DNA from: CAZLKN01 sp964560135
Lineage (GTDB): Bacteria > Actinomycetota > JAICYB01
NCBI GenBank assembly: GCA_964560135.1
Contig: CAZLKN010000023.1
Coordinates: 1 to 49,057 of the forward strand
Direction: 5' to 3'
DNA length: 49,057 bases
Part shown: in pieces, positions 1 through 7,847 of the stretch
Layout of the letters: each line of letters starts with the position of its first letter
Numbering within the stretch: the stretch's first letter is position 1
Position numbers and translations under genes: made by a program
Notes under the pieces: generated by a model
Databases searched by the model: none
What the model saw: the letters and a program-made list of their open reading frames with translations, nothing else
Told to the model about the DNA's origin: nothing

Positions 1-5
1 GCGTG

Positions 6-79
6 TGGGCCCGCCAGGACTTGAACCTGGGACCAACCGATTATGAGTCGGCTGCTCTGACCACCTGAGCTACGGGCCC
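6..79 (-). tRNA. tRNA with CAU anticodon, probably tRNA-Ile2
   Basis: The minus strand folds into a 74-nt cloverleaf. The 7-bp acceptor stem is GGGCCCG/CGGGCCC with discriminator A. The anticodon loop is CTCATAA on a stem GCCGA/TCGGT, and the T arm carries GGTTCAAGTCC. CCA is not encoded. The CAU anticodon alone could be Met or lysidine-modified Ile2. The anticodon arm, variable region and T arm resemble E. coli tRNA-Ile2 more than elongator tRNA-Met, so Ile2 (decoding AUA) is preferred; that identity is an inference. Confidence 0.93.
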
Positions 80-148
80 TGCTCCTTCAGGATGCCACGC
101 TCCCCAGACCTGCCGACGCCCTCACGGCGTCGCTGCGGCGGCGGCCGG

Positions 149-154
149 TAGGAT
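149..154 (+). promoter_or_regulatory. Candidate -10 box for the IlvG-like gene
   Basis: TAGGAT fits the actinobacterial TANNNT -10 pattern and would start a transcript about 25 nt ahead of the ATG at 186, which has a strong AAGGAGG site. No good -35 is seen. A perfect 6-bp inverted repeat (GACGCC, 5-nt loop, GGCGTC) at 115-131 lies where a -35 or operator would be. Confidence 0.35.
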
Positions 155-185
155 GCACAGGTCGACGACCCGTCAAGGAGGCTCC

Positions 186-1811
186 ATGGAGGCGAACGGC
201 GGCCACCTCGTATCCGAGACGCTGCAGCGATACGGTGTGGAGGTGGTCTACACGCTGTCCGGTGGCCACATCTTCCCGCTGTACGACGGCTGCCACGAGC
301 GGGGGATACGCCTCCTCGACGTCCGGCACGAGCAGACGGCGGCGTTCGCCGCCGAGGGTCACGCGAAGCTGACCCGCCGCCTCGGCGTCGCGGCCGTGAC
401 CGCCGGGCCCGGTGTCACCAACGCGGTCAGCCCGATAACCTCCGCGCACTTCAACGGCTCGCCGGTGCTCGTCCTCGCGGGGCGCGCCCCGCAGTCGCGA
501 TGGGGGTCCGGAAGCCTCCAGGAGATGGACCACTCCCCGGTGGTTTCCAGCGTGACCAAGCTGGCCCGCACCGTGTTCGACCCCGGCGACGTGCCGGCCG
601 GCGTGGACGAGGGAGTCCGCACGGCCCTGACCCCGCACCGTGGCCCGGTCTTCCTGGATTTTCCCCTCGACTGCCTGTTCGTCCCCGGCGAAGCCGAGGT
701 ACCTGACGCCCCCGCGTCGGCGCTGCGCGGACCCGAGCCCGATCCGGACCGGGTGAGCGCTGCCGCCGATCTCCTGCGCTCGGCCGAGCGTCCGGTTCTG
801 GTGGGCGGTTCGGACGTGTGGTGGGAGGGGGCCTGGGAGCCGCTGCGGCGGCTCGCCGAGGAACTGCGGATCCCGGTGATCCTCAACGGGATGGGACGCG
901 GATGCCTGCCCGCCGACCACGAACTCGTCTTCTCGCGGGCTCGCTCGATCGCCTTCCGACAGGCCGACGTGGTCGTCGTCGTGGGGACACCGCTGGACTT
1001 CCGACTCGGCTTCGGTGTGTTCGGCGAAGCACGGGTCGTGCATGTGCAGGACAGCACCCAGGCGATCAGCTCCCACGCCTCCCCCGCGGTGGCCGTCGCA
1101 GGCGACATCTCGGCGGGGCTGGACGGGATCCTGGAGGCCTGCCTGGGGGCCGGGAGCCGTCCGGACCGCGAGCCGTGGATCGGGACGCTTCGGGGCGAAG
1201 AGAGCGCTCGCCGCGAGAGGGAAAGCGAGGAGGTGGACTCCGACGCCCACCCGATCCATCCGGCCCGCGTATACGGGGAGCTCAGGCGAAAGCTCGACCG
1301 GGACGCCGTGGTGATCTGCGACGGCGGCGACTTCGTGTCCTACGCGGGAAAGCTCGTGGACTCCTACGTGCCCGGTGCCTGGCTCGATCCCGGACCCTAC
1401 GGTTGCCTGGGCACGGGTCTCGGCTACGCCGCTGCCGCGCGCGTGGTCCATCCGGACCGCCAGGTCGTCCTGCTCCTCGGCGACGGCGCCTTCGGCTTCG
1501 GCGGCTGCGATTTCGACACGCTGGTTCGTCACGATCTGCCGGTCGTGGCCATCGTCGGCAACAACGGCATCTGGGGGCTGGAGAAGCACCCCATGAACAT
1601 GCTGTACGGCTACGACGTCGCGGCGGATCTCAGGCAGGAGACCCGCTACGACGATGTGGTGAAGGCGCTCGGTGGGGCCGGGGAGACCGTCGAGAAGGCC
1701 GGCGAGCTCGGCGACGCCCTGGATCGGGCGTTCGCCTCGGGTGTGCCCTACCTGATCAACGTGCTCATCGACCCTGCGGTGGCCTATCCGAGGTCGTCCA
1801 ACCTCGCCTGA
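186..1811 (+). CDS. ilvG: Thiamine-diphosphate enzyme, acetolactate synthase-like (IlvG/Rv1820 type)
   Basis: This 541-aa protein is a three-domain ThDP-dependent enzyme of the acetolactate synthase superfamily. E49 in the DVRHEQTAAFAAEG segment is the expected cofactor-activating glutamate. The C-terminal cofactor motif runs from GDG (432-434) to NN (459-460), the usual spacing. The N-terminal wording (TLSGGH, DVRHEQTAAFAAEGH, TAGPGVTN, SLQEMDH) closely recalls M. tuberculosis IlvG (Rv1820), whose role is not firmly settled, so pyruvate condensation in branched-chain synthesis is possible but not proven. The start at 186 is chosen over ATG 153 because AAGGAGG sits just upstream of it. It is a single gene with no ilvN-type regulatory subunit next to it, convergent with the zincin gene. 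Confidence 0.85.
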   Translation: MEANGGHLVSETLQRYGVEVVYTLSGGHIFPLYDGCHERGIRLLDVRHEQTAAFAAEGHAKLTRRLGVAAVTAGPGVTNAVSPITSAHFNGSPVLVLAGRAPQSRWGSGSLQEMDHSPVVSSVTKLARTVFDPGDVPAGVDEGVRTALTPHRGPVFLDFPLDCLFVPGEAEVPDAPASALRGPEPDPDRVSAAADLLRSAERPVLVGGSDVWWEGAWEPLRRLAEELRIPVILNGMGRGCLPADHELVFSRARSIAFRQADVVVVVGTPLDFRLGFGVFGEARVVHVQDSTQAISSHASPAVAVAGDISAGLDGILEACLGAGSRPDREPWIGTLRGEESARRERESEEVDSDAHPIHPARVYGELRRKLDRDAVVICDGGDFVSYAGKLVDSYVPGAWLDPGPYGCLGTGLGYAAAARVVHPDRQVVLLLGDGAFGFGGCDFDTLVRHDLPVVAIVGNNGIWGLEKHPMNMLYGYDVAADLRQETRYDDVVKALGGAGETVEKAGELGDALDRAFASGVPYLINVLIDPAVAYPRSSNLA

Positions 1812-1812
1812 C

Positions 1813-2190
1813 CTACTCCCAGCCGAGCTCCTCGAGCCGCTCATCGGAGATGCCGAAGTGGTGGGCGATCTCGTGCACGACCGTGATCCGGACCTCCTGG
1901 ACGACCTGGTCGGTGTCTGCGGAGGCCGCGAGGATCGGACGCCGGTAGATCGTGATCTTGTCCGGCATGACGAAGGTGTACCAGGAGTCGCGTTCCGTCT
2001 GCGGGATGCCCTGGTAGAGGCCGAACAGTGTCCCACCGGGTTCGATCCCCGCCTCGGCGAGGTCCTCGGGGGACGGCTGGTCCTCGACCACGATCTGGAC
2101 GTTGTCCAGATGGGAGGCGAAGGGTTCGGGGATCCCGTCCAGGGCGTCGACGACGAGTTCCTCGAACCGCTCCGGGGAGACGTCGATCAT
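1813..2190 (-). CDS. Small zincin-like metallopeptidase family protein
   Basis: The 125-aa product matches the small actinobacterial zincin family (possible zinc metallopeptidase, PF06262 type). The C-terminus carries HEIAHHFGISDERL: H106, E107 and H110 form HExxH, and D116 is a plausible third ligand. The N-terminal half (ERFEELVVDALDGIPEPF) is typical of the family. There is no signal peptide, so it is cytoplasmic; the substrate is unknown. The start is the ATG just downstream of the thioesterase stop, 7 nt away, so the two genes are probably cotranscribed. The stop codon lies 1 nt from the stop of the convergent IlvG-like gene. Confidence 0.8.
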   Translation of the reverse strand: MIDVSPERFEELVVDALDGIPEPFASHLDNVQIVVEDQPSPEDLAEAGIEPGGTLFGLYQGIPQTERDSWYTFVMPDKITIYRRPILAASADTDQVVQEVRITVVHEIAHHFGISDERLEELGWE

Positions 2191-2197
2191 GTGCCGG

Positions 2198-2584
2198 TCA
2201 GCCCCGGTCCGCAGCACCGCCGAGGAAGCGCGCACGATCGACCACGGCGCGGGTGTGCTCACCGCGCGCGATCGTCCCCGCACCATCGCTCGCCTCCACG
2301 GTGAAGCGGAGTACACGCCCGTCGACCTCCTCGAGCAGCGCGGTGGCGGTGACGCTTCGCCCGGGGAGTGTGGGAGCCAGATGCTCCAAGACGATCTTCG
2401 TCCCCACGGTGGTGTGGCCCGGAGGGAGTTCGGAGGTCACGACTTCGACCGCCGCGCGCTCGCAGAGCGCCACAACGGCGGGGGTCGCGTACACGTCGAC
2501 GTCCCCCGAGCCCAGTGAGGTCGCCGTATCGGCGGCGGTCACCTCGTGCTCGACGCGAGCCTCGAGTCCTCTCCGTAGCGTCAT
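2198..2584 (-). CDS. Hotdog-fold thioesterase of the FlK (fluoroacetyl-CoA thioesterase) type
   Basis: The 128-aa protein is a single hotdog domain. T34, E42 and H68 have the same spacing (8 and 26 residues) as the catalytic Thr42-Glu50-His76 of Streptomyces FlK, and the surrounding text (YATPAVVALCERAA, LPPGHTTVGTKI, LEHLAP) is typical of this family. It should hydrolyse an acyl-CoA thioester. Fluoroacetyl-CoA is only the best-studied substrate of the family and there is no fluorine-metabolism context here, so the natural substrate is unknown. It is the first gene of a two-gene minus-strand unit with the zincin and diverges from the aquaporin gene. Confidence 0.8.
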   Translation of the reverse strand: MTLRRGLEARVEHEVTAADTATSLGSGDVDVYATPAVVALCERAAVEVVTSELPPGHTTVGTKIVLEHLAPTLPGRSVTATALLEEVDGRVLRFTVEASDGAGTIARGEHTRAVVDRARFLGGAADRG

Positions 2585-2656
2585 CGTTTCCCATCCTCCG
2601 CGTCGTCGAGTGGGTCCGAGCGATCGTCCAGTCTACGGACCGGCGGAGCAGCCGCG

Positions 2657-2687
2657 TTGACCGCGCGGGCGGGTGTCTGGTACCAGA
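2657..2687 (+). promoter_or_regulatory. Candidate aquaporin promoter overlapped by a 12-bp palindrome
   Basis: TTGACC (2657-2662) is a good -35, followed after 18 bp by TACCAG (2681-2686), a poor -10. The perfect palindrome TCTGGTACCAGA (2676-2687) covers the -10 and could be an operator for a dimeric repressor. Function is inferred from position only. Confidence 0.4.
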
Positions 2688-2721
2688 ACCCGGGACCACG
2701 ACGGCAAGAGGAGGAGCAGGC

Positions 2722-3459
2722 GTGTCTGACACCCTCAGGGCGGCTACTGCGGAGTTCATCGGAACCTTCGCGTTCTTCACCATCGGTGCGGGGACGGTCG
2801 TCCTCGCGTTCGACCCCGGGTTCCAGGGGGCGGTGGGACTGCTCGGCATCGCCGCGGCCCATGGCATCGCTCTGGCGGTGATGGTGACGGTTTTCGGGGG
2901 TATCTCGGGGGGCCACCTGAACCCCGCGGTCACGATCGGGGTCTGGGTGGGCGGCAAGATCGAGACGGGGCGCGCGCTCTGGTACCTGCTCGCGCAGCTC
3001 CTGGCGGCCGTGTGTACGGGTGTCGTCCTGAAATACATCTTCTTCACCCAGGAGCAGTGGGAACCCTCGAACCTGGGGACGCCGGGGCTGGATCCGACCG
3101 TCGCGCCCGGCCGAGCGATCCTCATCGAAGCGATCCTCACGTTCGTGCTGGTGATCACCGTCTGGGGGACGGGCGTCGATCCCCGGGGGGCCAAGGTCGG
3201 TGGGTTCGCGATCGGTCTGGCGGTCTTCGCGGACATCATGGTCGGGGGTCCGCTGACCGGGGCGGCCATGAATCCGGCCCGTCACTTCGGTCCGGCTCTC
3301 CTGTCCGGGTCCTGGGCCAACTGGTGGGTGTACTGGGCCGGCCCCCTGATCGGCGGCATCGTGGCGAGCCTCGTGTACCGGGGGTTGTTCTGGAGCGAGG
3401 AGCAGGTGATGCCGGCAGTGGCTGCGGGGGCCACGCAGCCCGAGGATCCAGGCGAGTAG
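2722..3459 (+). CDS. MIP-family channel (aquaporin) with a TIP-like selectivity filter
   Basis: The 245-aa protein has six hydrophobic segments and two NPA boxes (67-69 in SGGHLNPAV, 184-186 in MNPAR), the hallmark of aquaporins. GTG 2722 is chosen because a GAGGAG site precedes it. Aligning by eye to E. coli AqpZ, the aromatic/arginine filter positions F43, H174, T183 and R189 correspond to H47, I172, A181 and R187. A His-Ile-Ala/Gly-Arg set is the signature of plant tonoplast-type TIP channels that pass water, ammonia and urea. The text FADIMVGGPLTGAAMNPARHFGP also reads like a TIP. Transport of ammonia or urea is therefore a reasonable prediction, not shown. It is monocistronic, upstream of ruvX. 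Confidence 0.9.
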   Translation: MSDTLRAATAEFIGTFAFFTIGAGTVVLAFDPGFQGAVGLLGIAAAHGIALAVMVTVFGGISGGHLNPAVTIGVWVGGKIETGRALWYLLAQLLAAVCTGVVLKYIFFTQEQWEPSNLGTPGLDPTVAPGRAILIEAILTFVLVITVWGTGVDPRGAKVGGFAIGLAVFADIMVGGPLTGAAMNPARHFGPALLSGSWANWWVYWAGPLIGGIVASLVYRGLFWSEEQVMPAVAAGATQPEDPGE

Positions 3460-3487
3460 CCGCGCACCGGGACCGGCCCGCGCGGGA

Positions 3488-3493
3488 TATCCT
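3488..3493 (+). promoter_or_regulatory. Candidate -10 box close to the ruvX start
   Basis: TATCCT lies 9 bp upstream of the ruvX ATG and there is no Shine-Dalgarno sequence. A transcript from it would have a leader of only a few nucleotides. Confidence 0.35.
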
Positions 3494-3502
3494 TGGCCAC
3501 TG

Positions 3503-4072
3503 ATGGGTCGCGTGCTCTGTGTCGACTACGGACGCCGGCGCCTCGGCTTGGCGGTCTCGGATGCACTCGGCGCGACCGCGCAGCCACTCGAGGTGGTCGA
3601 GCGCACCAAACAGCGGAGCGCCCTCCAGGGCGTGCTCGCGGTCGTGGAGCGTGTGCAGCCCGAGGAGATCGTCGTCGGGCTCCCCTTGCGGCTGGACGGC
3701 TCTCCCGGGGTGGCTGCCCAGGCCGCGCAGCAGTTCGCCGATGCGCTGCGCGAGCGTTCCGGTCTCCCCGTGACCCTCTGGGACGAGCGGCTGTCGACGA
3801 CCGAGGCGTCCCGGCAGATGCGGTCGGCGGGGATGGACCAGCGCCGGCAGCGAGGCGTCGTCGACAAGGTGGCTGCAGCCATGATCCTGCGTTCCTATCT
3901 CGAGACCAGGCGCCGGCGGGGGGTCGACGTCGAGGACATGACCCTGCCGGAGCCCATCGAGGCCCCCCATCCCGAACCCGGCCCGCCGGTTGAGCGACCG
4001 GGCCGCCGCAAACCGCGGCGTCGCAAACCGTCGGACCGTGACGGGTGGCGGCGGGAGCTTCGGGATCTGTGA
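3503..4072 (+). CDS. ruvX: Putative Holliday junction resolvase / pre-16S rRNA nuclease YqgF
   Basis: The 189-aa protein has the RNase H-like YqgF fold. Visible are DYG in VLCVDYGRRRLGLAVSD (first acidic residue), VVGLPLRLDG, WDERLSTTEA and the C-terminal VDKVAAAMIL with its aspartate. Family members process the 5' end of 16S rRNA and were proposed to resolve Holliday junctions. After the conserved core, about 45 residues rich in Pro, Arg and Lys extend the C-terminus, longer than the usual 140-160 aa; this basic tail could bind nucleic acid. Its stop shares one base with the mltG start, so it heads the ruvX-mltG-aroE operon. Confidence 0.92.
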   Translation: MGRVLCVDYGRRRLGLAVSDALGATAQPLEVVERTKQRSALQGVLAVVERVQPEEIVVGLPLRLDGSPGVAAQAAQQFADALRERSGLPVTLWDERLSTTEASRQMRSAGMDQRRQRGVVDKVAAAMILRSYLETRRRRGVDVEDMTLPEPIEAPHPEPGPPVERPGRRKPRRRKPSDRDGWRRELRDL

Positions 4073-5067
4073 TGCGCCGGATTCTGATCGGTCTCCTCGT
4101 CGTGTTCCTGTTGGCCGGCTCTGCCGGGGGATACCTCGCATTCCGCCGCCCGGCGCCTGGGGAGGCCGTTGAGGTGGTCATCGAACCGGGCCGGTCCACC
4201 ATCCAGATCGCCGAGACCCTCGCGGAGCAGGATGTCATCGGTTCGGTGTTGGGGTTCCGACTGATGGTGCGCCTCCGCGGGCTGGAGGGTGACCTGCGGG
4301 CGGGGGCCTACGAGCTGCGGCGGGGCATGGGGGTGCACGCGGCCCTCGATGCCCTGTCGTCGGGTCCGGTCGAGCGTTCGGTGATGGTGACCGTCCCCGA
4401 GGGCTACACCCTCAAGCAGGTCGCCGCCCGCGTCGGGGAGGGCACGCACATCACCGAAGAGGAGTTCCTCCAGGCTGCCGGGGGCGGGGAGATCCGCTCC
4501 ACGATCCAGCCGGAGGACATCACCAGCCTGGAGGGGTTCCTGTACCCGGACACCTACGCCGTCGGCGAGCGGGCCACCGCCGAAAGCCTCCTGCGGCGGA
4601 TGGTCGGTGAGTTCGATCGACGGACGGCGGAGTTGGACTGGTCGGTCCCCGAGGCGAACGGCCTGTCTGCCTACGAAGCGCTCATCGTCGCGTCCCTGAT
4701 CGAGCGTGAAGCGAAGGTTCCCGAGGACCGGGAGAAGATCTCGGCCGTCGTCTACAACCGTCTGGAGCAGGGGATGCGGCTGGAGATCGACATCACGGCG
4801 CTGTACGACGCCCCGGAGCACACCGTGCCCACCCGGCGGGACCTGCGGCGTGAGTCGCCCTACAACACCTACCTGATCGACGGTCTCCCCCCGACACCCA
4901 TCGCCAATCCCGGCATCGCTTCCATCGAGGCTGCGCTTGCGCCCGCAGAGATCGACGCTGTCTTCTACGTGGTGATCGATCCGTCCGGGAAGCACGGATT
5001 CACGGCCGACTACCAGGAGTTCCTGCGTATGAAGCGCCTCCGGCCACCGGAGGTCCGCGGCGGATGA
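4072..5067 (+). CDS. mltG: Endolytic murein transglycosylase MltG
   Basis: The 331-aa protein starts with a membrane anchor (residues 4-23) followed by a LysM-like region and the YceG catalytic domain. E211 in LIVASLIEREAKV aligns with the catalytic glutamate (E218) of E. coli MltG. Other family blocks are LEGFLYPDTY, the VYNRLEQGMRLEID segment and SPYNTYLIDGLPPTPIANPG. It cleaves nascent glycan strands outside the membrane and sets their length. The ATG at 4072 overlaps the ruvX stop by one base, and the gene ends in an ATGA overlap with aroE, so the three are translationally coupled. Confidence 0.95.
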   Translation: MRRILIGLLVVFLLAGSAGGYLAFRRPAPGEAVEVVIEPGRSTIQIAETLAEQDVIGSVLGFRLMVRLRGLEGDLRAGAYELRRGMGVHAALDALSSGPVERSVMVTVPEGYTLKQVAARVGEGTHITEEEFLQAAGGGEIRSTIQPEDITSLEGFLYPDTYAVGERATAESLLRRMVGEFDRRTAELDWSVPEANGLSAYEALIVASLIEREAKVPEDREKISAVVYNRLEQGMRLEIDITALYDAPEHTVPTRRDLRRESPYNTYLIDGLPPTPIANPGIASIEAALAPAEIDAVFYVVIDPSGKHGFTADYQEFLRMKRLRPPEVRGG

Positions 5068-5981
5068 TGATCGACGCCGGGACGCGGCTCGCCGGGGTGA
5101 TCGGTGATCCCATCGGTCACTCCCTGTCCCCGGCGATCCACAACGCGGCGCTCCGCCACGATGGCCGCAACGCCGTCTACCTGGCGATGAGGGTGGTCCG
5201 GGAGGAATTAGCCGGGGCGCTGAGGGGGCTGCGGGCGCTCGGGGCCGTGGGCGTCAACGTGACGATCCCCCACAAGGTCGATGCGCTCGGCCTGGCGGAC
5301 CGTCGTTCGGCGGCGGCCGAGCGCATCGGCGCTGCGAACACGCTGGTCTGGCGCTCGGGCAGCGAGGGTCCGGTGCTCGAGGCACATAACACCGACCCCG
5401 TCGGGGTTCTGGAGGCCCTCGCCGACCTCGGCCTGGAGGTTTCCGGGGGTGCGTTCCTGCTCCTCGGGGCCGGGGGGGCCGGCCGGGCCGCGGCATGGGC
5501 ACTGGCCGGCGCGGGGGCCGGGAAGGTCCTGGTCGCCAACCGGAGCCCGGAGCGGTCAGCGGATCTGGTGGGGGGCCTGCGGCAGGAGGGATTCCCGGCC
5601 GAAGCTGTCGAGTGGGCTTCCCGCGAGGAGCGGCTGAGCGGTGTCGAGGCTGTGGTCAACGCCACCTCGGTGGGGATGGGGGCCGAGACGAGCCCCCTAG
5701 GCGCGGACGCGCTCGCGGGGGCGGCCGTCGGGCGCTGCCGCGTGGTCCTAGACCTCGTCTACGGGCGCGGGGAGACCTCCCTGGTCACTGTGGCAAGAGG
5801 CGCTGGACTGCGGGCGGCGGACGGCGTGGGGGTGCTCGTGCATCAGGCGGCCGCGGCGTACGAGTTGTTCTGGGACGCTCCGGCGCCGCTCGACGTGATC
5901 GTCGAGGCGGCCGGCCTCGCCGTCGGCCGGCGGAGCCCCCGTCCGACCTCCGAGGAACGCGACGTTCCCCCGATCGTGTGA
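5064..5981 (+). CDS. aroE: Shikimate dehydrogenase
   Basis: The 305-aa protein catalyses NADPH-dependent reduction of 3-dehydroshikimate to shikimate. It shows the shikimate-binding SLSPAIHNAA, the catalytic lysine in NVTIPHK, the glycine-rich dinucleotide loop GAGGAGRAA, and NRSPERS, consistent with phosphate recognition by R. The NATSVGM block follows. About 20 charged and proline-rich residues extend the C-terminus past the usual end. It overlaps mltG by ATGA. The rest of the shikimate genes lie 13 kb downstream, after the pilus locus. Confidence 0.95.
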   Translation: MMIDAGTRLAGVIGDPIGHSLSPAIHNAALRHDGRNAVYLAMRVVREELAGALRGLRALGAVGVNVTIPHKVDALGLADRRSAAAERIGAANTLVWRSGSEGPVLEAHNTDPVGVLEALADLGLEVSGGAFLLLGAGGAGRAAAWALAGAGAGKVLVANRSPERSADLVGGLRQEGFPAEAVEWASREERLSGVEAVVNATSVGMGAETSPLGADALAGAAVGRCRVVLDLVYGRGETSLVTVARGAGLRAADGVGVLVHQAAAAYELFWDAPAPLDVIVEAAGLAVGRRSPRPTSEERDVPPIV

Positions 5982-6047
5982 CCGCTTTCCCCCCGTGCGG
6001 TGCCCTGCGACCGAAATCGGGCTCATGTTCGTCCGATTCGGGACGAT

Positions 6048-6076
6048 TCAATAGGGTGGATGTATAGGACTACTAT
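6048..6076 (+). promoter_or_regulatory. Candidate promoter of the pilB-pilT-pilC operon
   Basis: The 131-bp aroE-pilB gap is AT-rich for this genome around 6040-6076. TACTAT (6071-6076) is a good -10 and TTCAAT (6048-6053), 17 bp upstream, is a weak -35. A second -10-like TATAGG lies at 6063-6068. Inferred from sequence only. Confidence 0.35.
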
Positions 6077-6112
6077 GGCCGCGGAGGGCATACGCTTCGC
6101 GGGGAGACGGAC

Positions 6113-7813
6113 ATGCCCGATTCCGATATGCGCGAGGTGCGCGTGACACGCCGACCGAGACACCTGCAGGATCTCATCGACGCCGGTCTCCTCACGCGCG
6201 AACAGCTCGACGTCGTCCTCGACGAGAAGGAGCGGACGGGCAAATCGACCGGTCGCCTCCTCCTGGAGCTCGACTACGTCACCGAGGATCAGCTCCGGGC
6301 CATGCAGGCCCGTTGGATGGGCTACGAGTTCATCGAGAACCTCGGGGAGTATCCGATGGACCCCGGGGCCGTGGGTCTGCTGCCGTCGAGCGTGGTGCGG
6401 CGGTACCGGTCGATCCCGATCGGTTTCGAGGGCGAGACCCTGATCGTGGCCCTGTCCGACCCTGCGAACATCATCGCGATCGACGACATCCGGACGATGA
6501 CCGGTCGTGACGTGAAGGTCGTGGTAGCCGGTCGCGAGGACATCGAAGAGGCGCTGGTCCGCCTCACGCAGCTCGACCGCACCGCCGAGACGCTCCTCGA
6601 GGAGGCCGCCGGCGAGGAGGAGGAGGACCACGAGCTCGAGGCCGCGGTCGAAGACGCACCGATCGTCAAGGCCATCAACCAGATCATCATGCAGGCCGTG
6701 GAGCAGCGGGCCTCCGACATCCATATCGAGCCCCAGGAGCACCACCTACGTGTGCGCTACCGGATCGACGGGGTGCTGCACGAGGCGGCGAAGACCGAGA
6801 AGCGCAACCAGGCGGGCATGATCTCCCGCCTCAAGGTCATGAGCGACATGAACATCGCCGAGAAGCGGATCCCACAGGATGGACGCGTGACGCTCAGCGT
6901 CGACAAGCGCCCCATCGATCTTCGTGTGGCCACCCTGCCCTCGGTGTGGGGCGAGAAGGTCGTCATGCGGATCCTGGACCGCTCCACGTCCGTGTTGAGG
7001 CTCGAGGACCTCGGGTTCAGCGAGCATTCCGAGAAGCGGTATGCGGAGTCCTACACCAAGCCCTACGGCGCGATCCTGGTCACTGGCCCGACCGGGTCCG
7101 GGAAGTCCACCACCCTCTACGCCACGCTGAACGTCCTGAACGACCCCGCGAAGAACATCATCACCGTCGAGGACCCGGTCGAGTACCGGCTCCCCGGCCT
7201 CGCCCAGGTGCAGGTCAACCCGAAGGCCGGTCTGACCTTCGCCAACGCCCTGCGCGCCATTCTGCGTGCCGACCCCGACATCGTGATGATCGGTGAGATG
7301 CGTGACCGGGAGACGGCCACGATTGCCGTCGAAGCGGCTCTGACCGGTCACCTCGTGCTCTCGACCCTGCACACCAACGACGCGCCGTCGGCGATCACGC
7401 GACTGACGGAGATGAGTGTCGAGCCGTTCCTGGTGGCCTCGGCGGTCGACTGCGTCCTCGCCCAACGTCTGGCCCGGAAGCTCTGCGGGCGCTGCGCCGA
7501 GCCGTACACCCCCTCGGCCGAGTCGCTGGTCGAGCACCGGTATCCGTGGCGGGACGGGGAGCCGCTTCCGACCCTGCACCGCCCGGTCGGATGCCAGTAC
7601 TGCGCAAAGACCGGATACCGCGGCCGGATCGGCCTGGTCGAGGTGATGCTGATCACCGAAGAGATCGAACGGCTCACGGTCGAGCGGCGGTCGTCCGAGG
7701 ACATCAGGAGGCTGGCGATCGAACAGGGGATGCTCACCCTCCGCGAGGACGGGATGGACAAGGTCGCCCGGGGGCAAACCAGTATCGAGGAGATCCTACG
7801 GGTGGTCGTGTAA
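6113..7813 (+). CDS. pilB: Type IV pilus extension ATPase PilB
   Basis: The 566-aa secretion ATPase powers pilin polymerisation at the cytoplasmic face. Residues 15-150 form an N-terminal GspE_N/MshEN-like domain with two related helical motifs (HLQDLIDAGLLTREQL and TGRLLLELDYVTEDQL). The motor domain has Walker A GPTGSGKST (325-333), the Asp-box ITVEDPVEY, Walker B at DPDIVMIGEMRD (from 387) and the His-box STLHTND. Four cysteines (C458, C461, C494, C497) form the tetracysteine zinc site typical of PilB and GspE but not PilT. A GGGAGA site precedes the ATG. It is followed by pilT and pilC with short gaps, so the three are one operon. Confidence 0.95.
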   Translation: MPDSDMREVRVTRRPRHLQDLIDAGLLTREQLDVVLDEKERTGKSTGRLLLELDYVTEDQLRAMQARWMGYEFIENLGEYPMDPGAVGLLPSSVVRRYRSIPIGFEGETLIVALSDPANIIAIDDIRTMTGRDVKVVVAGREDIEEALVRLTQLDRTAETLLEEAAGEEEEDHELEAAVEDAPIVKAINQIIMQAVEQRASDIHIEPQEHHLRVRYRIDGVLHEAAKTEKRNQAGMISRLKVMSDMNIAEKRIPQDGRVTLSVDKRPIDLRVATLPSVWGEKVVMRILDRSTSVLRLEDLGFSEHSEKRYAESYTKPYGAILVTGPTGSGKSTTLYATLNVLNDPAKNIITVEDPVEYRLPGLAQVQVNPKAGLTFANALRAILRADPDIVMIGEMRDRETATIAVEAALTGHLVLSTLHTNDAPSAITRLTEMSVEPFLVASAVDCVLAQRLARKLCGRCAEPYTPSAESLVEHRYPWRDGEPLPTLHRPVGCQYCAKTGYRGRIGLVEVMLITEEIERLTVERRSSEDIRRLAIEQGMLTLREDGMDKVARGQTSIEEILRVVV

Positions 7814-7847
7814 GGCGACACCGCCGACGTGAAACGGAGAAGATCCG

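Noticed and set aside
6..79. Reading the CAU tRNA as initiator tRNA
   Set aside because: The first acceptor pair is G-C, not the mismatch typical of bacterial initiator tRNA, and the anticodon stem lacks three consecutive G-C pairs.
87..2036. A 649-codon minus-strand frame opposite the IlvG-like gene
   Set aside because: Same shadow effect; no ribosome site or recognisable domain, and the plus-strand gene has full cofactor motifs.
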